A DNA stretch of 6,631 nucleotides from Chloroflexota bacterium (GCA_030616025.1 JAUWYD010000061.1:1-6631); one strand, 5' to 3'. Counted from the stretch's first letter, positions 1 to 6,466 are shown. Notes: generated by a model not told the origin, from the letters alone. A program made the numbers and translations.

Positions 1-877
1 CAACCTATACGCTCTGGACGCCGAGACAGGAAAGGAGCACTGGAGATACGCCACCGAGGGCGGGATCGTGTCGTCGCCCTGCGTCTGGAATGAGACAATC
101 TTCTTCGGCTCGGAGGATCAGATCCTATATGCCGTCTATTCGCGCACAGGGCGCATAGTCTGGACCTGTCCTACTGATGGAAGAATCCGGTCGTCACCGG
201 AGCAGGAATATGACCACATCTTCTTTGGTTCCGATGATCACCAGCTTTACGCGGTAAGTGCCAAGTCCGGTCAAGAACTGTGGCGCTTTGACGGGCGAGC
301 ACCGATACGTTCCTCGCCGGCCGTCAGCGGGGAGTTGATCATCTTCGGGTCTGATGACGGCAACGTTTATGCCCTTGACGTGCAAACTGGAGAGCTGAGA
401 TGGCAATGCGCGACCGGCAGTGCGGTGCAATCGTCTCCTGCTGTGGCCGAGGACATGGTGTACGTCGGATCAGGAGATTCCTCTCTATACGCACTGGACT
501 TGGCCAACGGCTGGGCCGTATGGCGCTATCGGACGAAGGGTAAGGTGATCTCCTCTCCTTTGGTCAGCGACAGCTTGGTCTACTTTGGCTCAAACGATCA
601 TCATCTCTATGCCCTGGATGGCAGCAGGGGTGCCCTCGTCTGGAAATACGCCACCGAGGGATCTGTAGTATCCTCACCCAAGCTCTGTGAAGGGGCGATC
701 TACGCCGGCTCTGCTGATGGGCATCTCTACAGCCTGGACGCAAAGACGGGTGATCTGCTATGGAGATTCAGCACCGGGGGCATCATAGCCGGATCGCCCG
801 CAATCAGCAACGGTGTCATCTTCGTAGGTTCCGCTGATCGTGTGATGTACGCCGTCGCTGCCAATCCTAGCAAATGA
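1..877 (+). CDS. PQQ-like beta-propeller repeat protein, 5'-truncated
   Basis: The reading frame is open from the first complete codon (position 2) to TGA at 875-877, so the gene enters from the left. The GTG at 68 is an internal valine codon, not a start. About 291 residues are visible, made of 40-residue repeats of the form GSxDxxLYALDxxTGxLxW followed by SSP. Seven GSxD units and one earlier partial unit can be seen. This is the PQQ-like/BamB-type repeat (PQQ_2 or PQQ_3 in Pfam), in which each unit forms one four-stranded propeller blade with a conserved Trp. Such domains are usually extracytoplasmic binding or scaffold domains, and many do not bind PQQ. The C terminus ends right after the last blade with no extra domain. 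The neighbouring PP2C phosphatase makes a Ser/Thr kinase fused to a propeller sensor a reasonable guess for the missing 5' part. A free-standing secreted propeller is the alternative. Confidence 0.9.
   Translation, partial: NLYALDAETGKEHWRYATEGGIVSSPCVWNETIFFGSEDQILYAVYSRTGRIVWTCPTDGRIRSSPEQEYDHIFFGSDDHQLYAVSAKSGQELWRFDGRAPIRSSPAVSGELIIFGSDDGNVYALDVQTGELRWQCATGSAVQSSPAVAEDMVYVGSGDSSLYALDLANGWAVWRYRTKGKVISSPLVSDSLVYFGSNDHHLYALDGSRGALVWKYATEGSVVSSPKLCEGAIYAGSADGHLYSLDAKTGDLLWRFSTGGIIAGSPAISNGVIFVGSADRVMYAVAANPSK
2..862 (+). repeat. In-gene tandem 120-nt repeat encoding propeller blades
   Basis: The conserved Trp codon of each blade falls at 41, 161, 281, 401, 521, 641 and 761, an exact 120-nt period with no insertion or deletion. 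The copies differ widely in DNA sequence, so selection is mainly at protein level. The closest pair noticed is 41-60 against 641-660, which differ at one base in twenty. This is a coding repeat, not a CRISPR or a satellite. Confidence 0.9.
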
Positions 878-929
878 TCCTACCCGTGCGGATTACCTGG
901 GTAGAAGGAAGGCGGATGAGAGAAACTCA

Positions 930-1796
930 ATGAGCATCTGGAAGAGGCTTTTCGACAGGCGACGAAGGAGGCAGAAAGCCGCTCCAGTTCGCAAGCCTCG
1001 GATCTCAAGGGAGTACAAGAGGGTCGATCCCCTCCAGATTGGCCAGGCCACCGATATCGGCAAGGCTCGGCAGGCCAACGAGGACACTTTTCTGACTTTG
1101 AAGTCGCTCATCGGTGCCGAGTCTGAGCCGCTTCCACTGGGGCTTCTCATCGTGGCGGACGGCATGGGAGGACATGTGAAGGGAAAGGAGGCCAGTTCCC
1201 TTGCCACGAGGGTAGCAGGTGGTGTGATCGTAAGAGACGTCTTGCTGCCCGTTCTGACAGGCCAAGCTTCGAGGGTCCCCAACCGCCCTATTCACGAAAT
1301 CCTCACTGAAGCGGCCATGTCCGCAAACCAGGCCGTGTCGGAAATGGAATCAAATGCGGGTACCACTCTTACGTCGGTCCTCGTGCTTGGGCATAGCGCC
1401 TATGTGGCCCACGTCGGCGACACCAGAGTCTACTATCTGGATGATAACGGATTGCAGCAGATCACTCAAGATCACTCGCTGGTGAATAGGCTTGTTGAAT
1501 TGGGTCAAATCTCGGTCCAAGAGGCACACGAGCACCCGCAGCGCAATTTCCTGTACCGTGCCGTAGGGCAGGAACATGAACTCAAAGTGGATACGTACTT
1601 TCAGCGGCTTAAGGCCGGCAGTCATCTGATCTTATGCAGCGACGGATTGTGGAATCCAGTGCCTGAGGAAGAAATGGCGGACGTAGTAAGAAACTCATCC
1701 TCTCCCCAGGAGGCCTGCAACAGACTGATTGACCGTGCCAATGAACGTGGGGGAGAGGATAACATCACTTTGTTGCTGGCAAGAGTCGACCACTGA
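930..1796 (+). CDS. PP2C-family Ser/Thr protein phosphatase (PPM/Stp1-like)
   Basis: A 288-residue metal-dependent phosphatase that removes phosphate from Ser/Thr residues, normally reversing a partner Hanks-type kinase. The bacterial PP2C motifs appear in order: RQANED at 47-52, ADGMGGH at 76-82, GTTLTSVLV at 144-152, HVGDTRVYY at 161-169, DHSLVNRLVELG at 181-192, LCSDGL at 235-240 and GGEDNIT at 274-280. The expected metal-binding aspartates are D77, D238 and D277, so the enzyme should be active. Residues 5-31 before the domain are strikingly basic (a run of five Arg at 10-14), with no signal peptide or membrane segment, so it is cytoplasmic. The ATG at 930 lies 52 nt after the propeller gene. 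A purine-rich AAGGAAGGCGG (905-915) is rather far away, and GAGAG at 918-922 is closer. The small gene that follows starts 14 nt after the stop, so an operon is likely. Confidence 0.93.
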   Translation: MSIWKRLFDRRRRRQKAAPVRKPRISREYKRVDPLQIGQATDIGKARQANEDTFLTLKSLIGAESEPLPLGLLIVADGMGGHVKGKEASSLATRVAGGVIVRDVLLPVLTGQASRVPNRPIHEILTEAAMSANQAVSEMESNAGTTLTSVLVLGHSAYVAHVGDTRVYYLDDNGLQQITQDHSLVNRLVELGQISVQEAHEHPQRNFLYRAVGQEHELKVDTYFQRLKAGSHLILCSDGLWNPVPEEEMADVVRNSSSPQEACNRLIDRANERGGEDNITLLLARVDH

Positions 1797-1810
1797 CAGA
1801 GGAGAACACC

Positions 1811-2068
1811 ATGGCCCAGACGGTGATAGTCCATCTGCTGGATGAAGACCCCATACTGGCAGAGCTGGATAGAATGCCAGAGCCGGGCGACACTAGCCTC
1901 CTGATCCTTGATCCCCGTCGCACGGATGGAAAACCGATACGCTACCTCAGCGATGGCGCCACATCGGTCATCTTCCCCATGCACCGCGTGAGTTCGATCG
2001 AGTTGTTCCCCGAAGAGCGAGCGAAAGAGGAAGACATCAGTTTCTACCGACAGGTCGAGAAGAGGTGA
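1811..2068 (+). CDS. Small conserved-looking hypothetical protein (85 aa)
   Basis: ATG at 1811 is preceded by GAGGAG at 1799-1804 with a 6-nt spacer, a very good ribosome binding site, and starts 14 nt after the phosphatase stop. This makes it a real gene of the same operon. The 85-residue product is acidic, has no signal peptide or membrane helix, and has no Cys. The N terminus (MAQTVIVHLLDEDPILAEL) reads as a beta strand and a turn. Then come DPRRTDGK (34-41), VIFPMHRVSSIELFP (53-67) and a charged helical tail. A short strand-rich core ending in a strand like FPMHRVSSIEL recalls small beta-barrels of the Sm/SH3 kind, but that is an impression of fold only. I do not recognise a named family. 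Proteins of similar size and pattern occur in Chloroflexota as far as I recall. Its place suggests a role tied to the phosphatase or the propeller protein. Confidence 0.85.
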   Translation: MAQTVIVHLLDEDPILAELDRMPEPGDTSLLILDPRRTDGKPIRYLSDGATSVIFPMHRVSSIELFPEERAKEEDISFYRQVEKR

Positions 2069-2096
2069 ATGAACCCACTTGGTGAATGCTGAGCTT

Positions 2097-3443
2097 CTAT
2101 CCCCTCATCTGAGAGGCTATTTCACCGTGTCTACGCAAGACCGAGTCGAGGTCGAATCCGAGGAGTCGCCCCCCCTCCACCAACACTCGGCCATTTATGA
2201 TCGAAAGCTCCACACCAACTGGCCCGCAAAAGACGGCCGCTGCCACGATGTCACCTGCGCCCGAGTACTCTATCCTATCCAAGTCAACGGCTATCAGATC
2301 GGCCGCCTTGCCCGCGCCCACGCTCCCGATGTCGTCTCTTCCGAGCATGGCAGCGCCTCCGAGGGTAGCCATCTCCAGCACCTGTCGCGCGCTCAGGGCG
2401 GTGGGGCCGTGTTTGACCCGTTGCAGCAGTAGAGCCATGCGGACCTCGCTCAACATGTGAGAAGAATCGTTGCTCGCACTTCCGTCCACCGCCAACCCGA
2501 CTTTCACCCCGATTTCCCGCATCCGCTTGACCGGAGCAATACCGGAGCCCAGACGCATGTTAGATGTTGGGCAATGAGCGATACCAGTGTCAGTCTCAGC
2601 CAGCAACTTCATCTCCTCGTCGGCAAGATGGACCCCATGAGCGTATGAGACATCATCACCTAGCCACCCTACATCAGCCATGTACTGGAGAGGGCGACGG
2701 CCATACTTCTCCTGGCAGAACTCCTCTTCATCCAGAGTTTCAGCCAGGTGAGTATGACACTGAACTCCATAGCTTTGGGCCAACGCACGCGAGCTCCGCA
2801 GTAGCTCAGTTGTCACCGAGAACGGGGAGCAAGGGGCAATCATGATCCGGCACATGGAGTACGGATCGGGATCGTGGTGCGCTTCTATCACACGTCGGCA
2901 GTCAGCAAGGATACTTCCCTCTTCCTCCACCACCGCATCGGGAGGCAAACCCCCCTGAGACTCACCCAACGACATGCTGCCTCGACAAGGGTGGAAACGC
3001 ACACCTAATTCCTGGGCAGCACAAAGCTCGTCCTCAAGCCTGACCCCATTGGGGAAGATGTAGAGCTGATCGACTGTGGTGGTGCAACCCGAAAGCACCA
3101 ACTCGGCCATGCCGACGAGGGCGCTGACATAGACAGCTTCCGGCGTCAGCTTTGCCCAGATGGGGTAGAGAGCTTGCAGCCAGGAGAAGAGAGACGCGTC
3201 CTGGGTCGAAGGAAGGCAGCGGGTGAGCGTTTGATACAGATGGTGATGAGTGTTAATCATGCCTGGGAGCACCATCTTTCCCCTGAGATTGATTACCCTA
3301 TCTGCTTCCGTTGGAAGGTCACTGGTCGGCCCGACAGCCTCAATGGCATTGTCTCTTATCAAGACGGCGCCATCCTGTATCTCGCGACGTTGCTCGTCCA
3401 TGGTGACCACGAGACTGGCGTTTCTTAGGAGAAGGGTAGGCAT
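2097..3443 (-). CDS. 8-oxoguanine deaminase-like amidohydrolase
   Basis: A 448-residue zinc (or iron) metal-dependent hydrolase of the amidohydrolase superfamily, closest by eye to the group annotated 8-oxoguanine deaminase/hydroxydechloroatrazine ethylaminohydrolase. That enzyme deaminates 8-oxoguanine to urate, clearing oxidised purine. Motifs seen: NTHHHLYQTLTR at 64-75 (metal ligands H66, H68), CHTHLAET at 229-236 (H232, with E235 the likely catalytic acid), YAHGVHL at 267-273 (H269), AHCPTSNMRLGSG at 289-301, and VDGSASNDSSHMLSEVR at 319-335 (D320). The N- and C-terminal strands form the usual composite beta domain. The frame is open upstream to 3647, but MPTLLLRNA is the family-like N terminus and an AAGGAG lies at 3455-3460. 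An ATG at 3503 overlapping the lipoprotein stop (ATGA) would add 20 residues and is the alternative start. Transcribed with the lipoprotein gene. Exact substrate (8-oxoguanine, guanine, s-triazine or other pterin/purine) is inferred. Confidence 0.88.
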   Translation of the reverse strand: MPTLLLRNASLVVTMDEQRREIQDGAVLIRDNAIEAVGPTSDLPTEADRVINLRGKMVLPGMINTHHHLYQTLTRCLPSTQDASLFSWLQALYPIWAKLTPEAVYVSALVGMAELVLSGCTTTVDQLYIFPNGVRLEDELCAAQELGVRFHPCRGSMSLGESQGGLPPDAVVEEEGSILADCRRVIEAHHDPDPYSMCRIMIAPCSPFSVTTELLRSSRALAQSYGVQCHTHLAETLDEEEFCQEKYGRRPLQYMADVGWLGDDVSYAHGVHLADEEMKLLAETDTGIAHCPTSNMRLGSGIAPVKRMREIGVKVGLAVDGSASNDSSHMLSEVRMALLLQRVKHGPTALSARQVLEMATLGGAAMLGRDDIGSVGAGKAADLIAVDLDRIEYSGAGDIVAAAVFCGPVGVELSIINGRVLVEGGRLLGFDLDSVLRRHGEIASQMRG

Positions 3444-3454
3444 TCGGCTATTCG

Positions 3455-3460
3455 CTCCTT
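3455..3460 (-). promoter_or_regulatory. Ribosome binding site of the amidohydrolase
   Basis: AAGGAG on the minus strand, 11 nt before the ATG at 3443. It supports that start over the longer open frame reaching 3647, whose extra N-terminal part overlaps the lipoprotein gene and does not look like the family. Confidence 0.6.
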
Positions 3461-3499
3461 TTTCCTGCGTACGTGGCACGACATCCGTTGGATCCACCA

Positions 3500-4069
3500 T
3501 CATGTCTGCTTGACAAACCACCACGGTTCGACAGCGGTGCTCTTCACCCAAGCTGTGGCTGCGACTCCTTTCCTGTCTGTAGAGCAACCCAGGGACATCA
3601 CGGGGGCCTCCTCTGTCTCTAGCACCTCTTGCGAACTCACCTCCCATGCACCATTTCTCTTGTGTAGACCTATTACTTTCGTGGTCGGTTTCCCACTTCC
3701 CAAGTACAGTACAATCCCCACTGTCGCCCGATTCTGAGATACACCCAAGGTGACATCCTGGAGGAACAAGTAGGATAGCTTTGGGTCAAGCACCCTGAAG
3801 TACTCTCCCTCACGGTGTTGCCTCTCATGTTGTGTGCCAACGAGCCATACGATCCTGCTACCATACCCAAAATCCGCGCGAAACTCGCCAGGGGACAGTC
3901 GGACGATGAGTTCGTCGACCCGAAGCCCTCGCTCGTCCAGTTCATGCGCGACCACGGCGCGGCGAATCGCATCCTTTTCCGAGTCCAACCACCCTGAGCA
4001 AGCCGAAAGCGCCACCGACAGAATCAGTACGAGGGCGGCGACTCCTCTCCTCACAGTAGTCTTGTCCAT
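3500..4069 (-). CDS. Putative lipoprotein of unknown function
   Basis: A 189-residue protein with a clear lipoprotein signal: basic n-region (MDKTTVRRG), hydrophobic stretch at about 10-20, and lipobox LSAC with the lipidated Cys at 24. The mature part is about 166 residues and has no further membrane segment. It has a helical start (EKDAIRRAVVAHEL), then strand-rich segments, and a terminal LHKRNGAWEVSSQEV-type strand. This layout resembles NTF2-like/SnoaL folds, where a final strand often has the form nGxWkV, but that is only inference. The ATG at 4069 has GGGAGA about 8 nt upstream (4079-4084), and the signal peptide fits it. The deaminase starts 56 nt after its stop, so the two are probably co-transcribed. 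No obvious sigma-70 promoter was found in the 158 nt between it and the prfB hairpin. Function not recognised. Confidence 0.8.
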   Translation of the reverse strand: MDKTTVRRGVAALVLILSVALSACSGWLDSEKDAIRRAVVAHELDERGLRVDELIVRLSPGEFRADFGYGSRIVWLVGTQHERQHREGEYFRVLDPKLSYLFLQDVTLGVSQNRATVGIVLYLGSGKPTTKVIGLHKRNGAWEVSSQEVLETEEAPVMSLGCSTDRKGVAATAWVKSTAVEPWWFVKQT

Positions 4070-4227
4070 CTAGAGCTGTCTCCCAGCGGCCGAAGTCTGG
4101 GCAGGAATCCTCATTTGCGCCCACGACGCGGCCCATCGCACCGTCCATGTCACAGGCCGACACCCGCTTCGTGCACTGGTTACCGTCGGTTCATACCTGA
4201 AGCCTACCTGATCCGACCCCATTCACG

Positions 4228-4261
4228 ACAATAGCCCTTTCTGATGGGAAAGGGCTATTGT
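4228..4261 (-). terminator. Hairpin terminator after prfB
   Basis: A perfect 13-bp inverted repeat (ACAATAGCCCTTT at 4228-4240 with its complement at 4249-4261) with an 8-nt loop, starting 15 nt after the prfB stop. It is by far the strongest stem-loop between genes here. The U-run is weak on both strands, since only the T-rich end of the arm (CTATTGT) follows the GC core, so it may terminate inefficiently or act as a 3' stabilising structure. The remaining intergenic stretch to 4070 showed no tRNA, no clear promoter and no convincing ORF. Confidence 0.7.
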
Positions 4262-4276
4262 TGCCTGAGACAACTC

Positions 4277-5396
4277 CTACTGTCCCTGCGCCATCTCGGG
4301 CTGGTCTATCGTCGATCTTAGGTATATCTCTATGAAGTCATCGAGATCGCCATCCAGTACAGCGTCAATGTCACGACGTTCGTGGCCGGTGCGGTGATCC
4401 TTGACCATCCTGTAGGGGTGCATTACATACGAGCGAATCTGGTTCCCCCACTCGGCGGATACGTGCGCCCCTTTCAATCGAGCTTGTTCGTCTTCCCTTT
4501 GCTGCAATTCACGTTCCAGCAAGCGTGCTTTTACTACCTTGAGGGCCATCGCACGGTTCTGAGCCTGGGAGCGCTCATTCTGACAGGTGGCTACGATTCC
4601 CGTGGGGACATGCACAATGCGCACCGCTGAATCGGTCTTGTTGACGTGTTGACCACCTGCGCTGCTTGAGCGGAACGTATCAATCCGCAAGTCATTGGGG
4701 TCGATGTCAATCTCAGTAGCATCGTCGATGCTGGGGAGCACTTCCACCAGAGCGAACGAAGTATGACGACGGTGGGCGGCATCAAAGGGCGAGAGACGCA
4801 CCAAGCGGTGCACGCCCCGTTCGGCTCTGAGATAGCCGTAGGCGTAGCGACCTGCTACCTCCACCGTTACGCTCTTGAAGCCAGCCTCCTCCCCCGGAGA
4901 GCTGTCAACCACGCGAGACTTGAATCCTCGGCTGTCGGCCCACCGGAGGTACATGCGAAGCAGTCTCTCTGTCCACTCCTGAGAGTCAGTACCTCCTGCA
5001 CCGGCATGGATCGCCACCAAGGCGTCATTGCTACCATACTCCCCTTGGAAGAGCAAACGGAACTCGGACCGATGCAGATCCGCCCTCAGTTGCTCCACGT
5101 CTGCCCGTATCTCTGTCTGCAGCAATGCGTCGCCCTCGTCTGAGGCCAAATCGAGGAGTTCACTGAGTTCCCGGGCTCGCTGCGCCAGGCCGCTCCATTC
5201 CTCAACTTCTTCTTGCAGAGTAGATAGTCTGCGGGTCGCTTCCTGTGCCTCTATCTGATCAGACCACAAGTCCGGCTGCATCAGCCGTTTCTCCAGCTGA
5301 TGGATCTCCTTCTCCTTAGCAGCCAGGTCAAAGACCCTCCTTGATCTTGTCTATCCGCAGCTCAATGTATGTCAATCCGTCAACAAGGTCTTCCAC
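4277..5396 (-). CDS. prfB: Peptide chain release factor 2, with programmed +1 frameshift
   Basis: RF2 recognises UGA/UAA in the ribosomal A site and triggers peptide release. The long uninterrupted frame covers only 334 residues from 5281. Upstream sequence shows the usual prfB arrangement: a 22-codon leader frame from GTG at 5396 ends in CTT TGA at 5333-5328. Slipping +1 there continues as DLAAKEKEIHQLEKRL into that frame. The joined protein is 372 residues, the normal RF2 length. The stop-recognition tripeptide SPF falls at 202-204 and the catalytic AGGQ glutamine motif GGQ at 247-249, both as expected for RF2 rather than RF1. A GGAGG at 5402-5406 sits 5 nt before the GTG. The leader begins 22 nt after the ftsY stop, so ftsY-prfB is an operon. 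The in-frame TGA is regulatory, not a mutation: low RF2 slows termination and favours the shift. Confidence 0.96.
5327..5342 (-). promoter_or_regulatory. prfB: prfB programmed +1 frameshift site
   Basis: The minus strand reads AAGGAGGGTCTTTGAC. It contains a Shine-Dalgarno-like AGGAGG just upstream, the slippery codon CTT, and the poorly read stop TGA followed by C. These are the same elements as in the known prfB site (AGGGGG...CTTTGAC). With AGGAGG as the pairing element, the gap to CTT is 2 nt rather than the 3 nt of E. coli. It allows RF2 to control its own synthesis. Confidence 0.95.
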
Positions 5397-5401
5397 GCAT
5401 A

Positions 5402-5406
5402 CCTCC
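5402..5406 (-). promoter_or_regulatory. prfB: Ribosome binding site of prfB
   Basis: GGAGG on the minus strand, with 5 nt to the GTG at 5396-5394. It decides the start: the nearby ATG at 5400 is in another frame and stops after six codons, and the in-frame GTG at 5408 overlaps this site and has no upstream purine-rich motif at good spacing. Confidence 0.75.
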
Positions 5407-5418
5407 ACAATTCTCAAC

Positions 5419-6351
5419 CTACACGGTTGGATGTGATGATTCCTCAAACAGCCCTGCTACAAACTCTTGGGCATCAAACTCCGCCGCATCGTCCAACTCT
5501 TCGCCGGTCCCCACATATCGGATGGGAATGCCCAACTGGGATGCAATCGCGAATACTATACCTCCCTTGGCGGTACCATCCAGTTTGGCCAGGAAGATGC
5601 CGTTGACATCCACAGTCTCTTTGAAGGTCCTTGCTTGGGAGAGGGCGTTCTGTCCCATCGTTGCATCTAGTACCAGGAGCGTCTCCTGGGGTGCTCGTGG
5701 AATCTGCTTTTTGATCACTCGGTGGATCTTTACCAACTCCTGCATAAGGTTGTACTTGGTATGCAAACGTCCAGCTGTGTCCACAATCAAGGTGTCGGCC
5801 CCCCGCGCCTGGCCAGCCTGAATCGCATCGTATGCTACCGCAGCAGGATCCGCACCAGGCTGATGAGCGACAACATCGGCGTCCAGTCTTTGCCCCCATA
5901 CCTTCAACTGTTCTGCGGCCGCGGCCCGGAAGGTATCTGCTGCGGCCAGCAATACATTCCGTCCCTGTTGCTGATGGTACCGAGCCAGCTTAGCGATACT
6001 GGTGGTCTTACCGGAGCCATTGACCCCCACTACCAGGATGATCCACAAAGCGTCGTGCGTATAGGTTGGCCGAGTAGCCCCCGGACCCAACATGCGCAGC
6101 AGCTCCTGCCGCACCGCTTCCTCAACGACATTAGCCTTCTCCAGCCCCTTCGCCTGAGCTTGATCGCGCACAGCCTGGACAAGATCGATGGTCGCTCCCA
6201 CCCCCACGTCCGCTCGAATCAGCAACCCCTCAAGTTCCTCCCAGACTTCGTGGTCCAATTCGTCCTGAGCGAAGAGCTTGCCGATACGTCCGAAGAACGA
6301 GCGCCTCGTGCGTGTCAGGCTCTGCTCGATCTTTCTTCCTCGTCCGAACAC
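5419..6351 (-). CDS. ftsY: Signal recognition particle receptor FtsY
   Basis: A 310-residue SRP-type GTPase that docks ribosome-nascent-chain-SRP complexes at the inner membrane for insertion by SecYEG. The N domain (about 20-90) is helical, followed by the G domain. GTPase motifs: GVNGSGKTT at 109-117 (P-loop), DTFRAAAAEQL at 139-149, DTAGRLHTK at 191-199, AKLDGTAKGG at 255-264 and GTGEELDDAAEFDAQEFV at 281-298. The long acidic A domain of E. coli FtsY is missing. Instead the first 27 residues are basic and amphipathic (FFGRIGKLF), as in short FtsY forms that bind membrane lipids directly. Small departures from consensus are Ala for Thr in TKLDG and Thr for Val in GVGE. The start is GTG at 6351 with AGGAG at 6357-6361, 5 nt away. 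It is FtsY and not Ffh because no M domain follows. First gene of the ftsY-prfB operon. Confidence 0.96.
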   Translation of the reverse strand: MFGRGRKIEQSLTRTRRSFFGRIGKLFAQDELDHEVWEELEGLLIRADVGVGATIDLVQAVRDQAQAKGLEKANVVEEAVRQELLRMLGPGATRPTYTHDALWIILVVGVNGSGKTTSIAKLARYHQQQGRNVLLAAADTFRAAAAEQLKVWGQRLDADVVAHQPGADPAAVAYDAIQAGQARGADTLIVDTAGRLHTKYNLMQELVKIHRVIKKQIPRAPQETLLVLDATMGQNALSQARTFKETVDVNGIFLAKLDGTAKGGIVFAIASQLGIPIRYVGTGEELDDAAEFDAQEFVAGLFEESSHPTV

Positions 6352-6356
6352 TTTCT

Positions 6357-6361
6357 CTCCT
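6357..6361 (-). promoter_or_regulatory. ftsY: Ribosome binding site of ftsY
   Basis: AGGAG on the minus strand within GAGGAGAG, 5 nt before the GTG start at 6351. It supports the non-ATG start, and the following residues (FGRGRKIEQSL) fit a short FtsY N terminus. Confidence 0.75.
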
Positions 6362-6398
6362 CAGCTCGGTGGACCACGATGCTACCCCTGGATCAAGG

Positions 6399-6421
6399 CC
6401 TTCTTGAATTATACAAGAAGG
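6399..6421. promoter_or_regulatory. Perfect inverted repeat over the ftsY -10 box, possible operator
   Basis: CCTTCTTG (6399-6406) and CAAGAAGG (6414-6421) are exact reverse complements separated by AATTATA, which holds the ftsY -10 box. An 8-bp perfect dyad with a 7-nt centre on a promoter core is the typical shape of a dimeric repressor site. The binding protein is unknown, and the match could also be chance. Confidence 0.45.
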
Positions 6422-6436
6422 GTGAGCGCCCTGCAA
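6408..6436 (-). promoter_or_regulatory. Sigma-70-type promoter of ftsY-prfB
   Basis: The minus strand has a perfect -10 TATAAT at 6413-6408 and, exactly 17 nt upstream, TTGCAG at 6436-6431, a -35 that keeps the TTG core. The expected transcription start is near 6401, giving a leader of about 50 nt before the ftsY GTG. Confidence 0.65.
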
Positions 6437-6466
6437 GACCGCGTGAATGCGCGAGACCCTTTCTTT

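Noticed and set aside
2..862. Regular 120-nt repetition as CRISPR or satellite repeat
   Set aside because: The repeats are in one open frame, diverged in DNA and code for propeller blades.
880..904. CTACCC...GGGTAG hairpin between the propeller and phosphatase genes
   Set aside because: A 6-bp stem with a 13-nt loop and no T-run is too weak to call a terminator or riboswitch.
2081..2126. Inverted repeat GGTGAA...TTCACC around the convergent gene ends, with an imperfect inner stem, as a bidirectional terminator
   Set aside because: Arms are only 6 bp, the inner stem has mismatches, and there is no T-run on either strand.
2079..2432. + strand open frame (117 codons) opposite the end of the amidohydrolase
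   Set aside because: Low-complexity translation without family likeness, antisense to conserved amidohydrolase sequence; no ribosome binding site in front.
3444..3647. N-terminal extension of the amidohydrolase
   Set aside because: The 68 extra residues overlap the lipoprotein gene, are not family-like, and the AAGGAG at 3455-3460 favours the start at 3443.
4070..4227. Possible tRNA or small RNA between the lipoprotein gene and the prfB hairpin (a GGTTCATACC stretch resembles a T-arm)
   Set aside because: The T-loop lacks the conserved A, the stem does not pair and no acceptor or anticodon arm can be formed; no clear promoter either.
5328..5330. In-frame TGA in prfB as a sign of a pseudogene
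   Set aside because: The stop sits in a canonical RF2 frameshift site and the downstream frame is intact with SPF and GGQ.
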